From positions 62,001 through 126,000 of the forward strand of contig NZ_PJIP01000009.1 in the NCBI RefSeq assembly GCF_002929375.1: a stretch of DNA of 64,000 bases, in the 5' to 3' direction. The DNA comes from Arthrobacter sp. DWC3 (GTDB lineage Bacteria; Actinomycetota; Actinomycetes; Actinomycetales; Micrococcaceae). This document shows, one piece after another, positions 31,933 through 40,477 of the stretch (its first letter is position 1; every line of letters starts with the position of its first letter). A program made the position numbers and the translations under genes. Under the pieces are notes generated by a model. The model was given only the letters and a program-made list of their open reading frames with translations. It was not told the origin of the DNA and searched no databases.

Positions 31933-33864
31933 ATGACCTCAGCACCGAATCCAGGCGGGCCGTCCTGGCAGCAAGAACCGGCCGCACCGAATCCGACGGG
32001 GCATCACACCTCGTCGTCGTTCTACCGCTGGATCCGCAGTCTGGACATCACCCGGACGCCCGACCGCTGGTTGGGCGGGGTCGCCGGTGGCGTGGCCCGC
32101 CGCACGGGTCTGGACCTGGCCCTGGTCCGCGGACTGATCGTCGTCCTTGCGGTGTTCGGCGGATTCGGCGTCCTGCTCTACGGACTCGCCTGGGCCCTGC
32201 TCCCGGAGCCCGACGGACGGATCCACCTCGAACAGGCCCACCGCGGGTCGTGGACGTCCGGCCTGACCGGAGCTGCGGTCCTGGTCACCCTCGGATTGTG
32301 GGGTCCGCACGTCCCCTTCCGCGGAGAGGGCGGCGGGCTCCTCTGGACACTGTTCTGGATCGGCGCCGTCATCCTCTTCGTGTACTGGATCGTCAACCGC
32401 TCGAGCAGTGGCAAGGCTCCCGCCGGGACGCCGGACGGGGGCCCCCAGGGCTTCGGCGGCGGTTTCGGCAACGGCCCTGTACCGCCGGCCGGCCCGGGCT
32501 CATCGGGGCCTGGTTCGCCCGGGCCCGGCTCGACGGGACCGGGCCCAGCCGGCCCGTCCGGTGGAACAGGCACAGGTGGCCGGACCGGCCCGCCGACGAC
32601 CGGCGGATCGGGTCCCGCACGTCCCAGCGGATTCACAGGTCCCACGGGCCCTACCGGCTCTACCGGCTCTACCGGTCCCAGCATCCCTACCGGTCCCACC
32701 GCCTTCGTGGATCCGACCGGGACCACCGGTGACGCGGGCTCCGGCGGTACCGACGAGCCGGGTAGCTCCTCGGCCCCTAGCGGTTCCGGCGACCCTGCGG
32801 CCGCCGACGATTCCGGGAACCCCGCCGATCCCGGCGATCCCGGGGGCACCGGAAGAACCGGAAGCACCGCGCAGACCACCGAGGATCCCACCGAGGCGTT
32901 CGGCGCCTCCACGGAGCTCGACGCTCAGGACACCTCCCAGGACGAGGACACCCACCGCACCGTCCCCCTGCCGTACCGGCCCGACACGACCGCCGAGAGC
33001 ACCCGTGACTACACGCAACCGTACGAGCCGTATCAGCCCTACCAGCCGTACCAGGGCTGGTCCGGCACCTCGTCCTACCCCGGTTCAGGGGCCCTCGACA
33101 CCAGGACCGTTCCCGTCGAGGGACATGCCATCGACAACCGGCCGCCCCGCCCATCCGGACCCGCCACGGCGCTCCTGATCGGTGGTGCCGTGACGGTCGC
33201 CGCCATCGTCCTCGCTTCCGACTACACGAACGTCCTCGACGTGGCCAACGCCGCCGTCGTGGCACTCGCGACGGCCGCGATCGTCCTCGCCCTCGGCGTC
33301 GTCGCGCTCGGCCTGCGGGGACGCACATCGGGTCTGGTCGGGGTGGCGGCTGCCCTCGCCACGATCGGGGCACTCATCGCGTCGGTCACCATGGTAGGCG
33401 GCGCGTGGATCGTCGCCCAGGAGTCCAGGACCGCGCCGACCTCGCTGCAGACGGCCTCCGACGGCTACAGCGTCCTGGTGGCCCAGACCACGATCGACCT
33501 CGCGGACCTGCCCCGGCCGGCACGCGATGTCGTGGTACCGGTCAATTCGCTGGCGAGCGATGTCACGGTCATCGTCCCCGAGGACATCCCGGTCGAGGTA
33601 CGCACCCGGATGGCACTCGGCAGCGCCGATGCCCAGGGCGCACCGTCCACCGTCGACACCCCGTCGCAGCGATTCGAGAGCGACGGCGGCGTGCTGCAAC
33701 TGAGCAGCAGTGAACTGAACCCCGACGCGACCGGCGCCGCCCTCATCCTGGAGGTGCGTGGTGCCCTGAGCGACGTCACCATCGTCACCACCCCGGACGC
33801 CGATGCGGATCCCACCCCCAGCCCCGTTCCCAGCCCCAGCACCCCCGCAGGAGACACCCCATGA
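31933..33864 (+). CDS. PspC-domain membrane protein with a collagen-like region and LiaF-like C-terminus
   Basis: 643 residues. The PspC domain lies near residues 40-100 (DRWLGGVAGGVARRTGLDLA, LLYGLAWALLPEP), then two hydrophobic helices, then a Gly/Pro/Thr/Ser-rich stretch at roughly 160-310 with many GPT/GST triplets, an acidic Tyr-Gln-rich spacer (PYEPYQPYQPYQ), three or four membrane helices (about 415-505), and an extracytoplasmic beta-rich tail (DVVVPVNSLASDVTVIVPED) that recalls the LiaF/toast-rack fold. The start is the ATG at 31933, although GGAGG lies unusually close. It may act as an envelope-stress sensor partner of the divergent kinase. Confidence 0.8.
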   Translation: MTSAPNPGGPSWQQEPAAPNPTGHHTSSSFYRWIRSLDITRTPDRWLGGVAGGVARRTGLDLALVRGLIVVLAVFGGFGVLLYGLAWALLPEPDGRIHLEQAHRGSWTSGLTGAAVLVTLGLWGPHVPFRGEGGGLLWTLFWIGAVILFVYWIVNRSSSGKAPAGTPDGGPQGFGGGFGNGPVPPAGPGSSGPGSPGPGSTGPGPAGPSGGTGTGGRTGPPTTGGSGPARPSGFTGPTGPTGSTGSTGPSIPTGPTAFVDPTGTTGDAGSGGTDEPGSSSAPSGSGDPAAADDSGNPADPGDPGGTGRTGSTAQTTEDPTEAFGASTELDAQDTSQDEDTHRTVPLPYRPDTTAESTRDYTQPYEPYQPYQPYQGWSGTSSYPGSGALDTRTVPVEGHAIDNRPPRPSGPATALLIGGAVTVAAIVLASDYTNVLDVANAAVVALATAAIVLALGVVALGLRGRTSGLVGVAAALATIGALIASVTMVGGAWIVAQESRTAPTSLQTASDGYSVLVAQTTIDLADLPRPARDVVVPVNSLASDVTVIVPEDIPVEVRTRMALGSADAQGAPSTVDTPSQRFESDGGVLQLSSSELNPDATGAALILEVRGALSDVTIVTTPDADADPTPSPVPSPSTPAGDTP

Positions 33865-34103
33865 GTACCTCACTCACCCGACGGAAGCGCCGAGCGCGCG
33901 TCGTCACCATCGTCTGGGGAGCCGTGCTCCTGGCCGTCGCCGCCCTGCTCCTCGTCAGCCAGTTCGTCGTCCTTGCCATCGACCCGGTGATCGTGGCCCT
34001 CGGCCTGCTGGTCGGCGTCGGACTCTCCCTGGTGGCAGGTGGCATCCTGTCACTGCGGACACGGCCGACGCCGGACGACCGCGACGACCTGTCCACCTAC
34101 TGA
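33861..34103 (+). CDS. Small two-helix membrane protein
   Basis: 80 residues. A basic N-terminus (LTRRKRRARVV) is followed by two membrane helices and an acidic tail (DDRDDLSTY). Its ATG overlaps the stop of the PspC gene before it (ATGA), so expression is coupled. No known family is recognised; the context places it in the PspC envelope operon. Confidence 0.75.
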   Translation: MSTSLTRRKRRARVVTIVWGAVLLAVAALLLVSQFVVLAIDPVIVALGLLVGVGLSLVAGGILSLRTRPTPDDRDDLSTY

Positions 34104-34140
34104 CCACGGCACCAGCCCTCCCCGAACCGAAAGGCACACC

Positions 34141-34380
34141 ATGGAATCCTTCTACCGCATCCTCCGCTCCTCCCCCGTCAAGCGGGCCCCCGGCGGCATC
34201 TTCGGCGGCATCGCATCCGGTATCGCGCGGCAATACGGCTGGCGCGTGAGCTATGTGCGCATCGCGATGCTGCTGAGCTTCCTGCTTCCCTTCATCGGCC
34301 TGCCGCTCTACCTGGTGCTGTGGCTGCTGCTCCCGGCGACCGACGGCACGATCGTCCTGCAGAAGGTTCTCGACAGCTAG
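34141..34380 (+). CDS. Minimal PspC-domain protein
   Basis: 79 residues, essentially a single PspC domain: APGGIFGGIASGIARQYGWRVSYVRI then a hydrophobic helix with LPLYLVLWLLLPATDG. The ATG at 34141 follows AAAGGCACACC. Last gene of the PspC operon; a hairpin comes after it. It is the third PspC domain in 4 kb. Confidence 0.85.
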   Translation: MESFYRILRSSPVKRAPGGIFGGIASGIARQYGWRVSYVRIAMLLSFLLPFIGLPLYLVLWLLLPATDGTIVLQKVLDS

Positions 34381-34400
34381 AACTCCCGCCCGCCCGGGGG

Positions 34401-34436
34401 GAAGGGGCATCCGCGAACCTCCGCGGATGCCCCTTC
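34401..34436 (+). terminator. Hairpin after the PspC operon
   Basis: A perfect 15-bp inverted repeat, 34401-34415 with 34422-34436, has a 6-nt loop. There is no U-run, so it is a GC-type terminator or an mRNA-stabilising hairpin. Confidence 0.6.
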
Positions 34437-34464
34437 CGCTGCGTGACCTGCAAGGATGGAGAGC

Positions 34465-35268
34465 GTGCCGAAGCCCACCTCCCGCAGATTCCCCCGCCTG
34501 CTCATCGCCTCCTGTGCCTTCCTCTTCGTCTCCGGCTACTTCGTGGTCCGGTTCCCGGACGTGGAGGGTGCCGAGTACGCGTCCTACGGCTTCAACCTGC
34601 TGATCGCACTGCCCGCGTTCATCGCGCTCGTCCGGCAGTTCGGCGCAGCACGCGGGGCGGCGGCACTCGTGGCCGTGTCCGTCTTCGGGTACCTCATCGA
34701 AGGATTCGGGGTGGCGACGGGGTACCCGTACGGCGAGTTCTACTACGGTGACCCGCTCGGCCCCACGATCCTCGGCCTCGTGCCGTACCTGCTGCCACTC
34801 TCCTACGTCCCGTTGGTCATCGGCGCGATGGCCGTGGTGTCCGGGACGGGGTCGGCACTCCGGAGGATCGTCCTCGGCGGACTGCTGCTGGTCGTCATCG
34901 ACGGCGTCCTCGACCCGGGTGCGGTGTCGCTGGGCTTCTGGATCTGGCCCGACGGCGGCCCGTACTACGGCGTTCCGCTCTCCAACTACGCGGGGTGGCT
35001 CGTCTCCGGGCTCATCGCGTCGGCGATCATGGTCGGCATCGGGGGCCGCCGGCTCACGGAGGAACCCCTGCGGCCGGGACTCGTCGACAGCCTGCTCGTC
35101 TCGATGTTCCTCTGGCTGGGCGTGTGCGTCTTCTCCGGACTCGTGTTCCCTGCCGTCCTGGCGGCAGCGCTGATCGTCCTCGTCGTCCGGCGTCGCCTCC
35201 AGCTGGCCGGGACGGCGTCCACCGTGCGGACGACGACGGAACCCGTGGAAGCGGCTCCCCGGAGCTGA
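34465..35268 (+). CDS. cruF: Carotenoid hydratase, CruF-like (bisanhydrobacterioruberin hydratase)
   Basis: About 267 residues with seven or eight membrane helices. It belongs to the DUF422/CruF family; key stretches are GYLIEGFGVATGYPYGEFYYGD, VIDGVLDPGAVSLGFWIWPDGGPYYGVPLSNYAGW. In haloarchaea CruF hydrates both ends of bisanhydrobacterioruberin to give bacterioruberin. The GTG at 34465 is preferred because AAGGA is eight bases upstream; the in-frame ATG at 34456 has no spacing for it. It is convergent with crtD and lyeJ, the other two bacterioruberin genes. Carotenoid 1,2-hydratase of another specificity cannot be ruled out. Confidence 0.85.
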   Translation: MPKPTSRRFPRLLIASCAFLFVSGYFVVRFPDVEGAEYASYGFNLLIALPAFIALVRQFGAARGAAALVAVSVFGYLIEGFGVATGYPYGEFYYGDPLGPTILGLVPYLLPLSYVPLVIGAMAVVSGTGSALRRIVLGGLLLVVIDGVLDPGAVSLGFWIWPDGGPYYGVPLSNYAGWLVSGLIASAIMVGIGGRRLTEEPLRPGLVDSLLVSMFLWLGVCVFSGLVFPAVLAAALIVLVVRRRLQLAGTASTVRTTTEPVEAAPRS

Positions 35269-35413
35269 CGCCGAGCACAGGACCGCTCCGTTCCGGCGAT
35301 TGTCCGGTGAGGGCGCCCGTCCAGAGAGCAGACGTTTCCGGCCGAAGTCTTCGCCGGCGGTGATATCCGCGGTCCCGACGCCGATAGGCCGCTTCTGGCC
35401 GAGCGCCCTGCGG

Positions 35414-36985
35414 CTACGCTGCCGGCCCGAGCCGGGCGAGGAGCTTCTGCGTGGACATCATCGCCCCGCCGAGCACGGCCGGCAGGCCTCCGCCGGGGTG
35501 CACCGACGCTCCGACGCGCCACAGCCACGGACGCACCGGATCCGAGTAGGGCGGTACGTGGAACGGTCCGCTCATCCATGCGGGATGCACAGCACCGTAC
35601 AGGGCACCACCGGCCGAGCCATGCTCCCCGAAGTAGCCGGGATCGAGGATCTCGTAGCTCGCGAAGTAGCTGTCGATCGGCTCGGGCAATCCGAGCACGC
35701 GCGTGGTCCTGTCGAGTTCCCGCCGCACGAAGGGGTCCTCGAGTGAGTACGTCTTCCCGTTGGCCGGCGCCGTCAGGAGCAGCGCAAGCGTGGCCGACGC
35801 GTTCGGATACACCCCGTGCGCCGGGTAGTAGTTGGCGAACGCCATGGTCTGCTCCGGCTCGTCGCCGGCCTCGAGGCTCGCGTAGAGCGCTCCTGGGTGG
35901 TCCGGCATGATCACGCCGTGACGGCTCGTCCCCTCGGGCAGCGGCCGTTCGAGCACGGCGTAGATGCCGACGGCGGAGCAGGTGAGCTTCCGCGGGGTGC
36001 GGGGTGGACGGCCGGTGAGAAGCCCTCCGAGGCGGTGGGCGTCGAGCGCACTGACGACGGCGTCGGCCGGGTACGTACCCGCTGCCGTGACCACCCGACG
36101 TCGTCCGATGCGCTGCGCGGGTTCGCCCGTGCGGATCTCGACGCCGGCGTCGACCGCCAGCCGTTCGAGGGCCAGGACCAGCTCGTAGATGCCACCCTCC
36201 GGGATCCAGACGCCGTCCTGCGCCATGATGGCGGGCATGCTCGCGTACAGGGCGGGGGTGCGGGTGGGGCTGACGCCGGCGTTGAGGGTGTGGATCGCGA
36301 TGACCTCGCGCAGGCCGTCGGGCAGCCACGGCAGGCTGTCGAGGTAGCTGCGGGTGGTGAGCCTGCGTCCGTACAGCCTGCCCAGCCGGGTCAGCGCGGG
36401 ATAGGCCGCCGTGTCGAGCGGTCCCGTGGTGAGCAGGCTCGACACGTCGCCGCCGAGGACGCCGTGCTCGGCCGCGAAACGAACCCACGCCTCGTGCCAG
36501 GGGTGCCCCTCGGGAACCGGCAGCGGGCACGTCTCGCCCCGGTGGAAGTAGGTGCCCACCTCCTCGAGCCGTTCGAGGCGGAGGTCCGCGATGGCGGCGG
36601 CGGTCGGTCCGGACGAGGACCCGGACGCTGACGCCGAACCAGCCGAGGCGGAGGACGACGCAGCGGCCGACCCAACCGAAGCGGAGGATGGCACCGAGGA
36701 TGACGCGGACGCAGCAGCCCGCGTAGCCCTCGTAGCCCTCGTAGCCGACGTAGCAGCCGCCGGTCCGACGGCGTCCAGCAGCGCCAGCAGTTCCTGCCAC
36801 ACGGTCGGGAAGGTGAGCAGCGACGGCCCGGTGTCCATGCGCTGGCCGTCGACCTCGATGCGGCGACTCTTCCCGCCCACGTGGTCGGCGGCCTCGAGCA
36901 GGGTCACGCTGTGGCCCGCGCGCCCGAGCAGCGCCGCAGCGGTGAGGCCACCGATGCCGCCTCCGACGACGACGACCCGGCTCAT
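35414..36985 (-). CDS. crtD: Carotenoid 3,4-desaturase (CrtD/CrtI family)
   Basis: 523 residues. FAD-dependent carotenoid oxidoreductase: VVVVGGGIGGLTAAALLGRA at the N-terminus, then VGGKSRRIEVDG and MDTGPSLLTFPTVW; the C-terminus has VHPGGGLPAVLGGAMMSTQ. Together with lyeJ and cruF this is the haloarchaeal-type bacterioruberin set, where CrtD introduces the C-3,4 double bonds. It overlaps lyeJ by ATGA, giving a lyeJ-crtD operon. Odd: residues ~73-130 are an almost pure Ala/Ser/Thr/Arg low-complexity insert not expected in this fold; it may be a loop made by repeat expansion. Confidence 0.85.
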   Translation of the reverse strand: MSRVVVVGGGIGGLTAAALLGRAGHSVTLLEAADHVGGKSRRIEVDGQRMDTGPSLLTFPTVWQELLALLDAVGPAAATSATRATRATRAAASASSSVPSSASVGSAAASSSASAGSASASGSSSGPTAAAIADLRLERLEEVGTYFHRGETCPLPVPEGHPWHEAWVRFAAEHGVLGGDVSSLLTTGPLDTAAYPALTRLGRLYGRRLTTRSYLDSLPWLPDGLREVIAIHTLNAGVSPTRTPALYASMPAIMAQDGVWIPEGGIYELVLALERLAVDAGVEIRTGEPAQRIGRRRVVTAAGTYPADAVVSALDAHRLGGLLTGRPPRTPRKLTCSAVGIYAVLERPLPEGTSRHGVIMPDHPGALYASLEAGDEPEQTMAFANYYPAHGVYPNASATLALLLTAPANGKTYSLEDPFVRRELDRTTRVLGLPEPIDSYFASYEILDPGYFGEHGSAGGALYGAVHPAWMSGPFHVPPYSDPVRPWLWRVGASVHPGGGLPAVLGGAMMSTQKLLARLGPAA

Positions 36986-37848
36986 CGGTACAGCCCCAGC
37001 GTCAGGGCGACGACCAGCTGCACGCCCGCGACGGTCCCTGCGACGTACGGGAAAGCGATCGAGTAGCGGTACAGCCTGTGCCCCGTCTCGGGGCGCGGGT
37101 CCCGGTACAGGCCCCATAGCAGCCAGCCGGCGATCAGGGCGTTCACGACGGCGACCGGGATGTTCACCAGCGCGAAGCACACCGTCGAGACGGCCCACCA
37201 TGCACCGCTCCAGGCCACGACGCCGCGCACCCCGAGCCGCACCGCCGTCGTGGTGATGCCCACTCCCCTGTCCTCGTCGATGTCCTGCACGGCGTCATAG
37301 GTGTGCTTCGCGGCGCTCCAGGCCATCAGGCCCAGCGCGGCGGCCCACACCGGGGTGTCACCGAGTGCGTACGGGACGAGGACGAGCGGGAACGCGTAGG
37401 CGGCGTTGCTGATCGAATCGAGGTAGGGGCGCGCCTTGAAGCGCAGCGGCGGGGCGGAGTAGAAGACGAAGACGAGCGCATAGAGCGCGATCCAGGCGAG
37501 GGCCGCCGGCGGAAGGGTCAGCGCGAACCATGCGAGGAACGGCACGTTCGTGACGAGCACCGCGAGCCAGATGGCGCGGACCTCCGAGGCCCTGATACGG
37601 GCACCCTCGAGCGAGCCCTTGCGCGGGTTGATGGCGTCGGTGTCCTGGTCGAAGATGTCGTTGACGCCGTAGATGAGCAGGTTGAACGGCAGGGTGAGCC
37701 AGACCAGGAGCGCGAACGCCTCCGCCTGCCAGAACGTCCCGGTGAGCCACATCCCGACGACGGCTGTGCCCAGGGTGTTGATCCAGAGGACGGGGCGGGA
37801 GATGTGGACCATGCGCAGCGCCGCTGGCGCAAAACCTGCCTGGGGCAC
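36982..37848 (-). CDS. lyeJ: UbiA-family lycopene elongase
   Basis: 288 residues, polytopic prenyltransferase. The two Asp-rich motifs are NDIFDQDTD (about residues 63-71) and DAVQDIDEDRG, both needed for Mg and prenyl-diphosphate binding. LyeJ/CrtEb enzymes add C5 units to both ends of lycopene, producing C50 carotenoids. The start is the GTG at 37848, with GGAGG nine bases upstream; the first ATG (37812) lies inside the conserved N-terminus. It is coupled to crtD. A CrtEb (decaprenoxanthin-type) enzyme is the alternative, but no C50 cyclase genes crtYe/Yf are present and crtD/cruF favour bacterioruberin. Confidence 0.87.
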   Translation of the reverse strand: MPQAGFAPAALRMVHISRPVLWINTLGTAVVGMWLTGTFWQAEAFALLVWLTLPFNLLIYGVNDIFDQDTDAINPRKGSLEGARIRASEVRAIWLAVLVTNVPFLAWFALTLPPAALAWIALYALVFVFYSAPPLRFKARPYLDSISNAAYAFPLVLVPYALGDTPVWAAALGLMAWSAAKHTYDAVQDIDEDRGVGITTTAVRLGVRGVVAWSGAWWAVSTVCFALVNIPVAVVNALIAGWLLWGLYRDPRPETGHRLYRYSIAFPYVAGTVAGVQLVVALTLGLYR

Positions 37849-38010
37849 TGCGGGTGTCCTCCTCGGACCGGCTGGGCGCGCATCGGACGGGCTCGAGCCC
37901 TCGTGCGCCGGACGGTCCCAGCCTACGTGGTCGACGGCACGCCCTCCGCCCGGGCACCGGTGGCACCGGTGGCGCGCGGCCGCCGTCGGCCGGTCCGGCC
38001 CGCGTGTGTC

Positions 38011-38020
38011 TAGAATCATA
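38011..38020. promoter_or_regulatory. Overlapping divergent -10 boxes for pfkA and lyeJ
   Basis: The 10 bp TAGAATCATA read TAGAAT on plus (38011-38016, towards pfkA) and TATGAT on minus (38020-38015, towards lyeJ). Both fit TANNNT well, though no clear -35 is seen on either side. The two promoters would compete for polymerase. Inference from sequence only. Confidence 0.4.
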
Positions 38021-38084
38021 GTCGGGCCCGACGGCGTGCTCCTGATGGACCATCCACCTCCTCGTCAAAGGAACCCCACGCCAT

Positions 38085-39110
38085 ATGAAGATCGGAATCC
38101 TCACCAGCGGCGGCGACTGCCCCGGGCTCAACGCCGTCATCCGCGGCGCCGTGCTCAAGGGCATCAAGGTGCACGGGCAGGAGTTCGTCGGCTTCCGCGA
38201 CGGGTGGCGCGGCGTCGTCGAGGGCGACGTCGTGGACCTCCCGCGGCACGCGGTGAGGGGGATCTCGAAGCAGGGCGGCACCATCCTCGGGACGTCGCGG
38301 ACCAACCCCTTCGAGGGCAAGGGCGGCGCCGACGCCATCCGGGAGAACCTGGACCGCCTCGGCATCGACGCGGTCATCGCGATCGGTGGTGAAGGCACGC
38401 TGGCCGCCGCCAAGCGACTCACCGATCTCGGCCTCAAGATCGTCGGCGTCCCCAAGACCGTCGACAACGACCTCGACGCCACCGACTACACCTTCGGGTT
38501 CGACACGGCCGTGCAGATCGCCACGGAGGCCATCGACCGGCTCCGCACCACGGGCGAGTCCCACAGCCGCTGCATGATCGCCGAGGTGATGGGCCGCCAT
38601 GTCGGCTGGATCGCCCTGCATGCCGGCATGGCCTCGGGCGCCCACGCCATCCTGATCCCCGAGCAGCAGACGAGCATCGAGCAGATCGCCGACTGGGTCT
38701 CGACGGCCAATGCCCGAGGACGCGCACCCCTCGTCGTCGTCGCCGAGGGTTTCGTCCCCTCGCACATGGAGCAGGCCCACTCCGAACGCGGGCTCGACAC
38801 GTTCGGCCGGCCGCGCCTCGGCGGGATCGCCGACCAGCTGGCGCCCGAACTCGAGGCACGCACGGGCATCGAGACCCGCGCCACGATCCTCGGCCACATC
38901 CAGCGCGGCGGCGTCCCGACGTCGTTCGACCGCGTGCTCGCCACGCGCCTCGGCATGGCGGCCGTGGACTCGGTGACGGACGAGCTGTGGGGCACCATGG
39001 TGTCCCTCAACGGCACGGAGATCGCGCACGTGGGCTTCGAGGCGGCGCTCGGGAACCTCAAGCGGGTCCCCCAGCACCGCTACGACGAAGCCGCCATCCT
39101 CTTCGGCTGA
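38085..39110 (+). CDS. pfkA: 6-phosphofructokinase
   Basis: 341 residues, the group III actinobacterial PFK length. Phosphorylates fructose 6-phosphate in glycolysis. Seen: ILTSGGDCPGLNAVIRG, IGGEGTLAAAKRL, PKTVDNDLDATDYTFGFDTA, MGRHVGWIAL and GHIQRGGVPTSFDRV. Gly in GGEGT (instead of Asp) points to ATP as donor, although the PKT lysine is shared with PPi-dependent enzymes; known Streptomyces ATP-PFKs have this same combination. AAAGGAA precedes the ATG. Confidence 0.95.
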   Translation: MKIGILTSGGDCPGLNAVIRGAVLKGIKVHGQEFVGFRDGWRGVVEGDVVDLPRHAVRGISKQGGTILGTSRTNPFEGKGGADAIRENLDRLGIDAVIAIGGEGTLAAAKRLTDLGLKIVGVPKTVDNDLDATDYTFGFDTAVQIATEAIDRLRTTGESHSRCMIAEVMGRHVGWIALHAGMASGAHAILIPEQQTSIEQIADWVSTANARGRAPLVVVAEGFVPSHMEQAHSERGLDTFGRPRLGGIADQLAPELEARTGIETRATILGHIQRGGVPTSFDRVLATRLGMAAVDSVTDELWGTMVSLNGTEIAHVGFEAALGNLKRVPQHRYDEAAILFG

Positions 39111-39113
39111 GCG

Positions 39114-39848
39114 ATGCACCTCGATCCGGGCACGGTCGCGATCATCCAGCTCGCCTGGTCGCGCCTGCTCGGGCTCGACGACGGCGCGCTGGGCGACGGC
39201 GGTTCCGACCGCCTCTACAGCACGGACGACGACGCCTCCCTGCTGACGTTCGTGACCCTGTTCGGGCGGGAGGTCCTCAGGGGACCGGCGTGGGCCGTCG
39301 AGGCAGGACGGGACCTCTCGGGCCCGGAGCTGCGGAGCGCCTCGACGCTGCTGACGCTCTCCCGCGGCCATGGAGGACGGGCGCTGGGTGAGGCGCAGCT
39401 GTACTTCTGCGACGCGCTGCCGCAGTTCGACGAACCACCCGCCGTCGTCTCGAGCGAGGCCGCGCTCGTCCGCGCACTCGAGCGCAGGTGCCCGCCGGAC
39501 GACGTCGCCGAGGCGGATCTCGGCGGCGTCGAGCACCCGTTCGTGCTGGTCGACGGCAGCGACGGCAGCGGCGACACGGCCGAGGCGCAGCCGACGCCGC
39601 TGGCGGGTGCCGGGTACGACATCTGGGAGGGCATCCTGGCGCACATCGCCGCGATCACGCCACCGGAGGAACGGCGCAAGGGCTATGCGGGGCGCGTGGC
39701 TGCCGTCGCCGTCGAGGAGGCCATGGCCGCAGGCCTCGTACCCCAGTGGCGCGCGAGGACGGACAACACCGCCTCCCAGCGCACGGCCCGCCGGGCGGGG
39801 TTCGTGTACGCCGGAACGCAGACATCGGTGGCCTTCGACAGGCGGTGA
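39114..39848 (+). CDS. GNAT-family acetyltransferase
   Basis: 244 residues. The C-terminal ~110 residues form an FR47-like GNAT fold (RRKGYAGRVAAVAVEEAMAAG, RTDNTASQRTARRAGFVYAG). The N-terminal half is a separate alpha/beta region seen in similar actinobacterial proteins. It starts 3 nt after the pfkA stop, so cotranscription is nearly certain; substrate unknown. Confidence 0.8.
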   Translation: MHLDPGTVAIIQLAWSRLLGLDDGALGDGGSDRLYSTDDDASLLTFVTLFGREVLRGPAWAVEAGRDLSGPELRSASTLLTLSRGHGGRALGEAQLYFCDALPQFDEPPAVVSSEAALVRALERRCPPDDVAEADLGGVEHPFVLVDGSDGSGDTAEAQPTPLAGAGYDIWEGILAHIAAITPPEERRKGYAGRVAAVAVEEAMAAGLVPQWRARTDNTASQRTARRAGFVYAGTQTSVAFDRR

Positions 39849-40000
39849 TTCTGAAGCAACCCGTGGAGCGCCGGTCCGGCCGATCCTCGCGCTGTGGTCA
39901 CCTGCCGGCGCAGGTCACTCGCAGGACACGCCGCATGGCTCAGGGCAGATGCGCGAAGGACGCGGCATGCGACACAGGATCTCGGGCGCGGGGCCGGGCC

Positions 40001-40477
40001 CTACGCGCCGAACAGCCCCATGAGGTCCGTCCGTCCGAACATCTCGGCGGCCGCACGGGCAGACGGCGTACCGGCGTCCGGATCGGCTCCTGCCTCGACG
40101 AGGAGCCGCACCACCTCGGTGTGGCCCTTGAACACGGCACCCGCGAGTGGGGTCTGCCCGCGGTCGTTGGCCCGGTCGGCGTCGGCACCCCGGGCCAGGA
40201 GATCGCGCACGATCGCCGGGTGCCCGTTGTACGCGGCGAGCATCAGCAGGCTGTCCCCTGCCGTGTTCGTCAGCGCGAAGGGGACGCCGGCATCGAGGTA
40301 CCGCACGAGGGTGGCGGTGTCGCCCTGCCGGGCGGCATCGAACAGGGCATGAGCGAGGGCGATGGCCGCTGCTGCCCCGGCGTCGGACTGCGCGTCGGAC
40401 TGCGCGTCAGGCTGTGCAGCATCGGTTCCCGGCACCACGCGCTCGTCCGGTGCGCCGCCGTCGTTCCCCACGCTCAT
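40001..40477 (-). CDS. Ankyrin-repeat protein
   Basis: 158 residues. A 40-residue Ala/Asp/Gln-rich head contains a short repeat (DAQSDAQSDA), then about three to four ankyrin repeats: ALFDAARQGDTATLVRYLDAGV, GDSLLMLAAYNGHPAIVRDLLA, GQTPLAGAVFKGHTEVVRLLVEAGAD. The ATG overlaps the ygfZ stop (ATGA), so it is coupled to that gene. Ankyrin repeats mediate protein binding; the partner is unknown. Confidence 0.88.
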   Translation of the reverse strand: MSVGNDGGAPDERVVPGTDAAQPDAQSDAQSDAGAAAAIALAHALFDAARQGDTATLVRYLDAGVPFALTNTAGDSLLMLAAYNGHPAIVRDLLARGADADRANDRGQTPLAGAVFKGHTEVVRLLVEAGADPDAGTPSARAAAEMFGRTDLMGLFGA

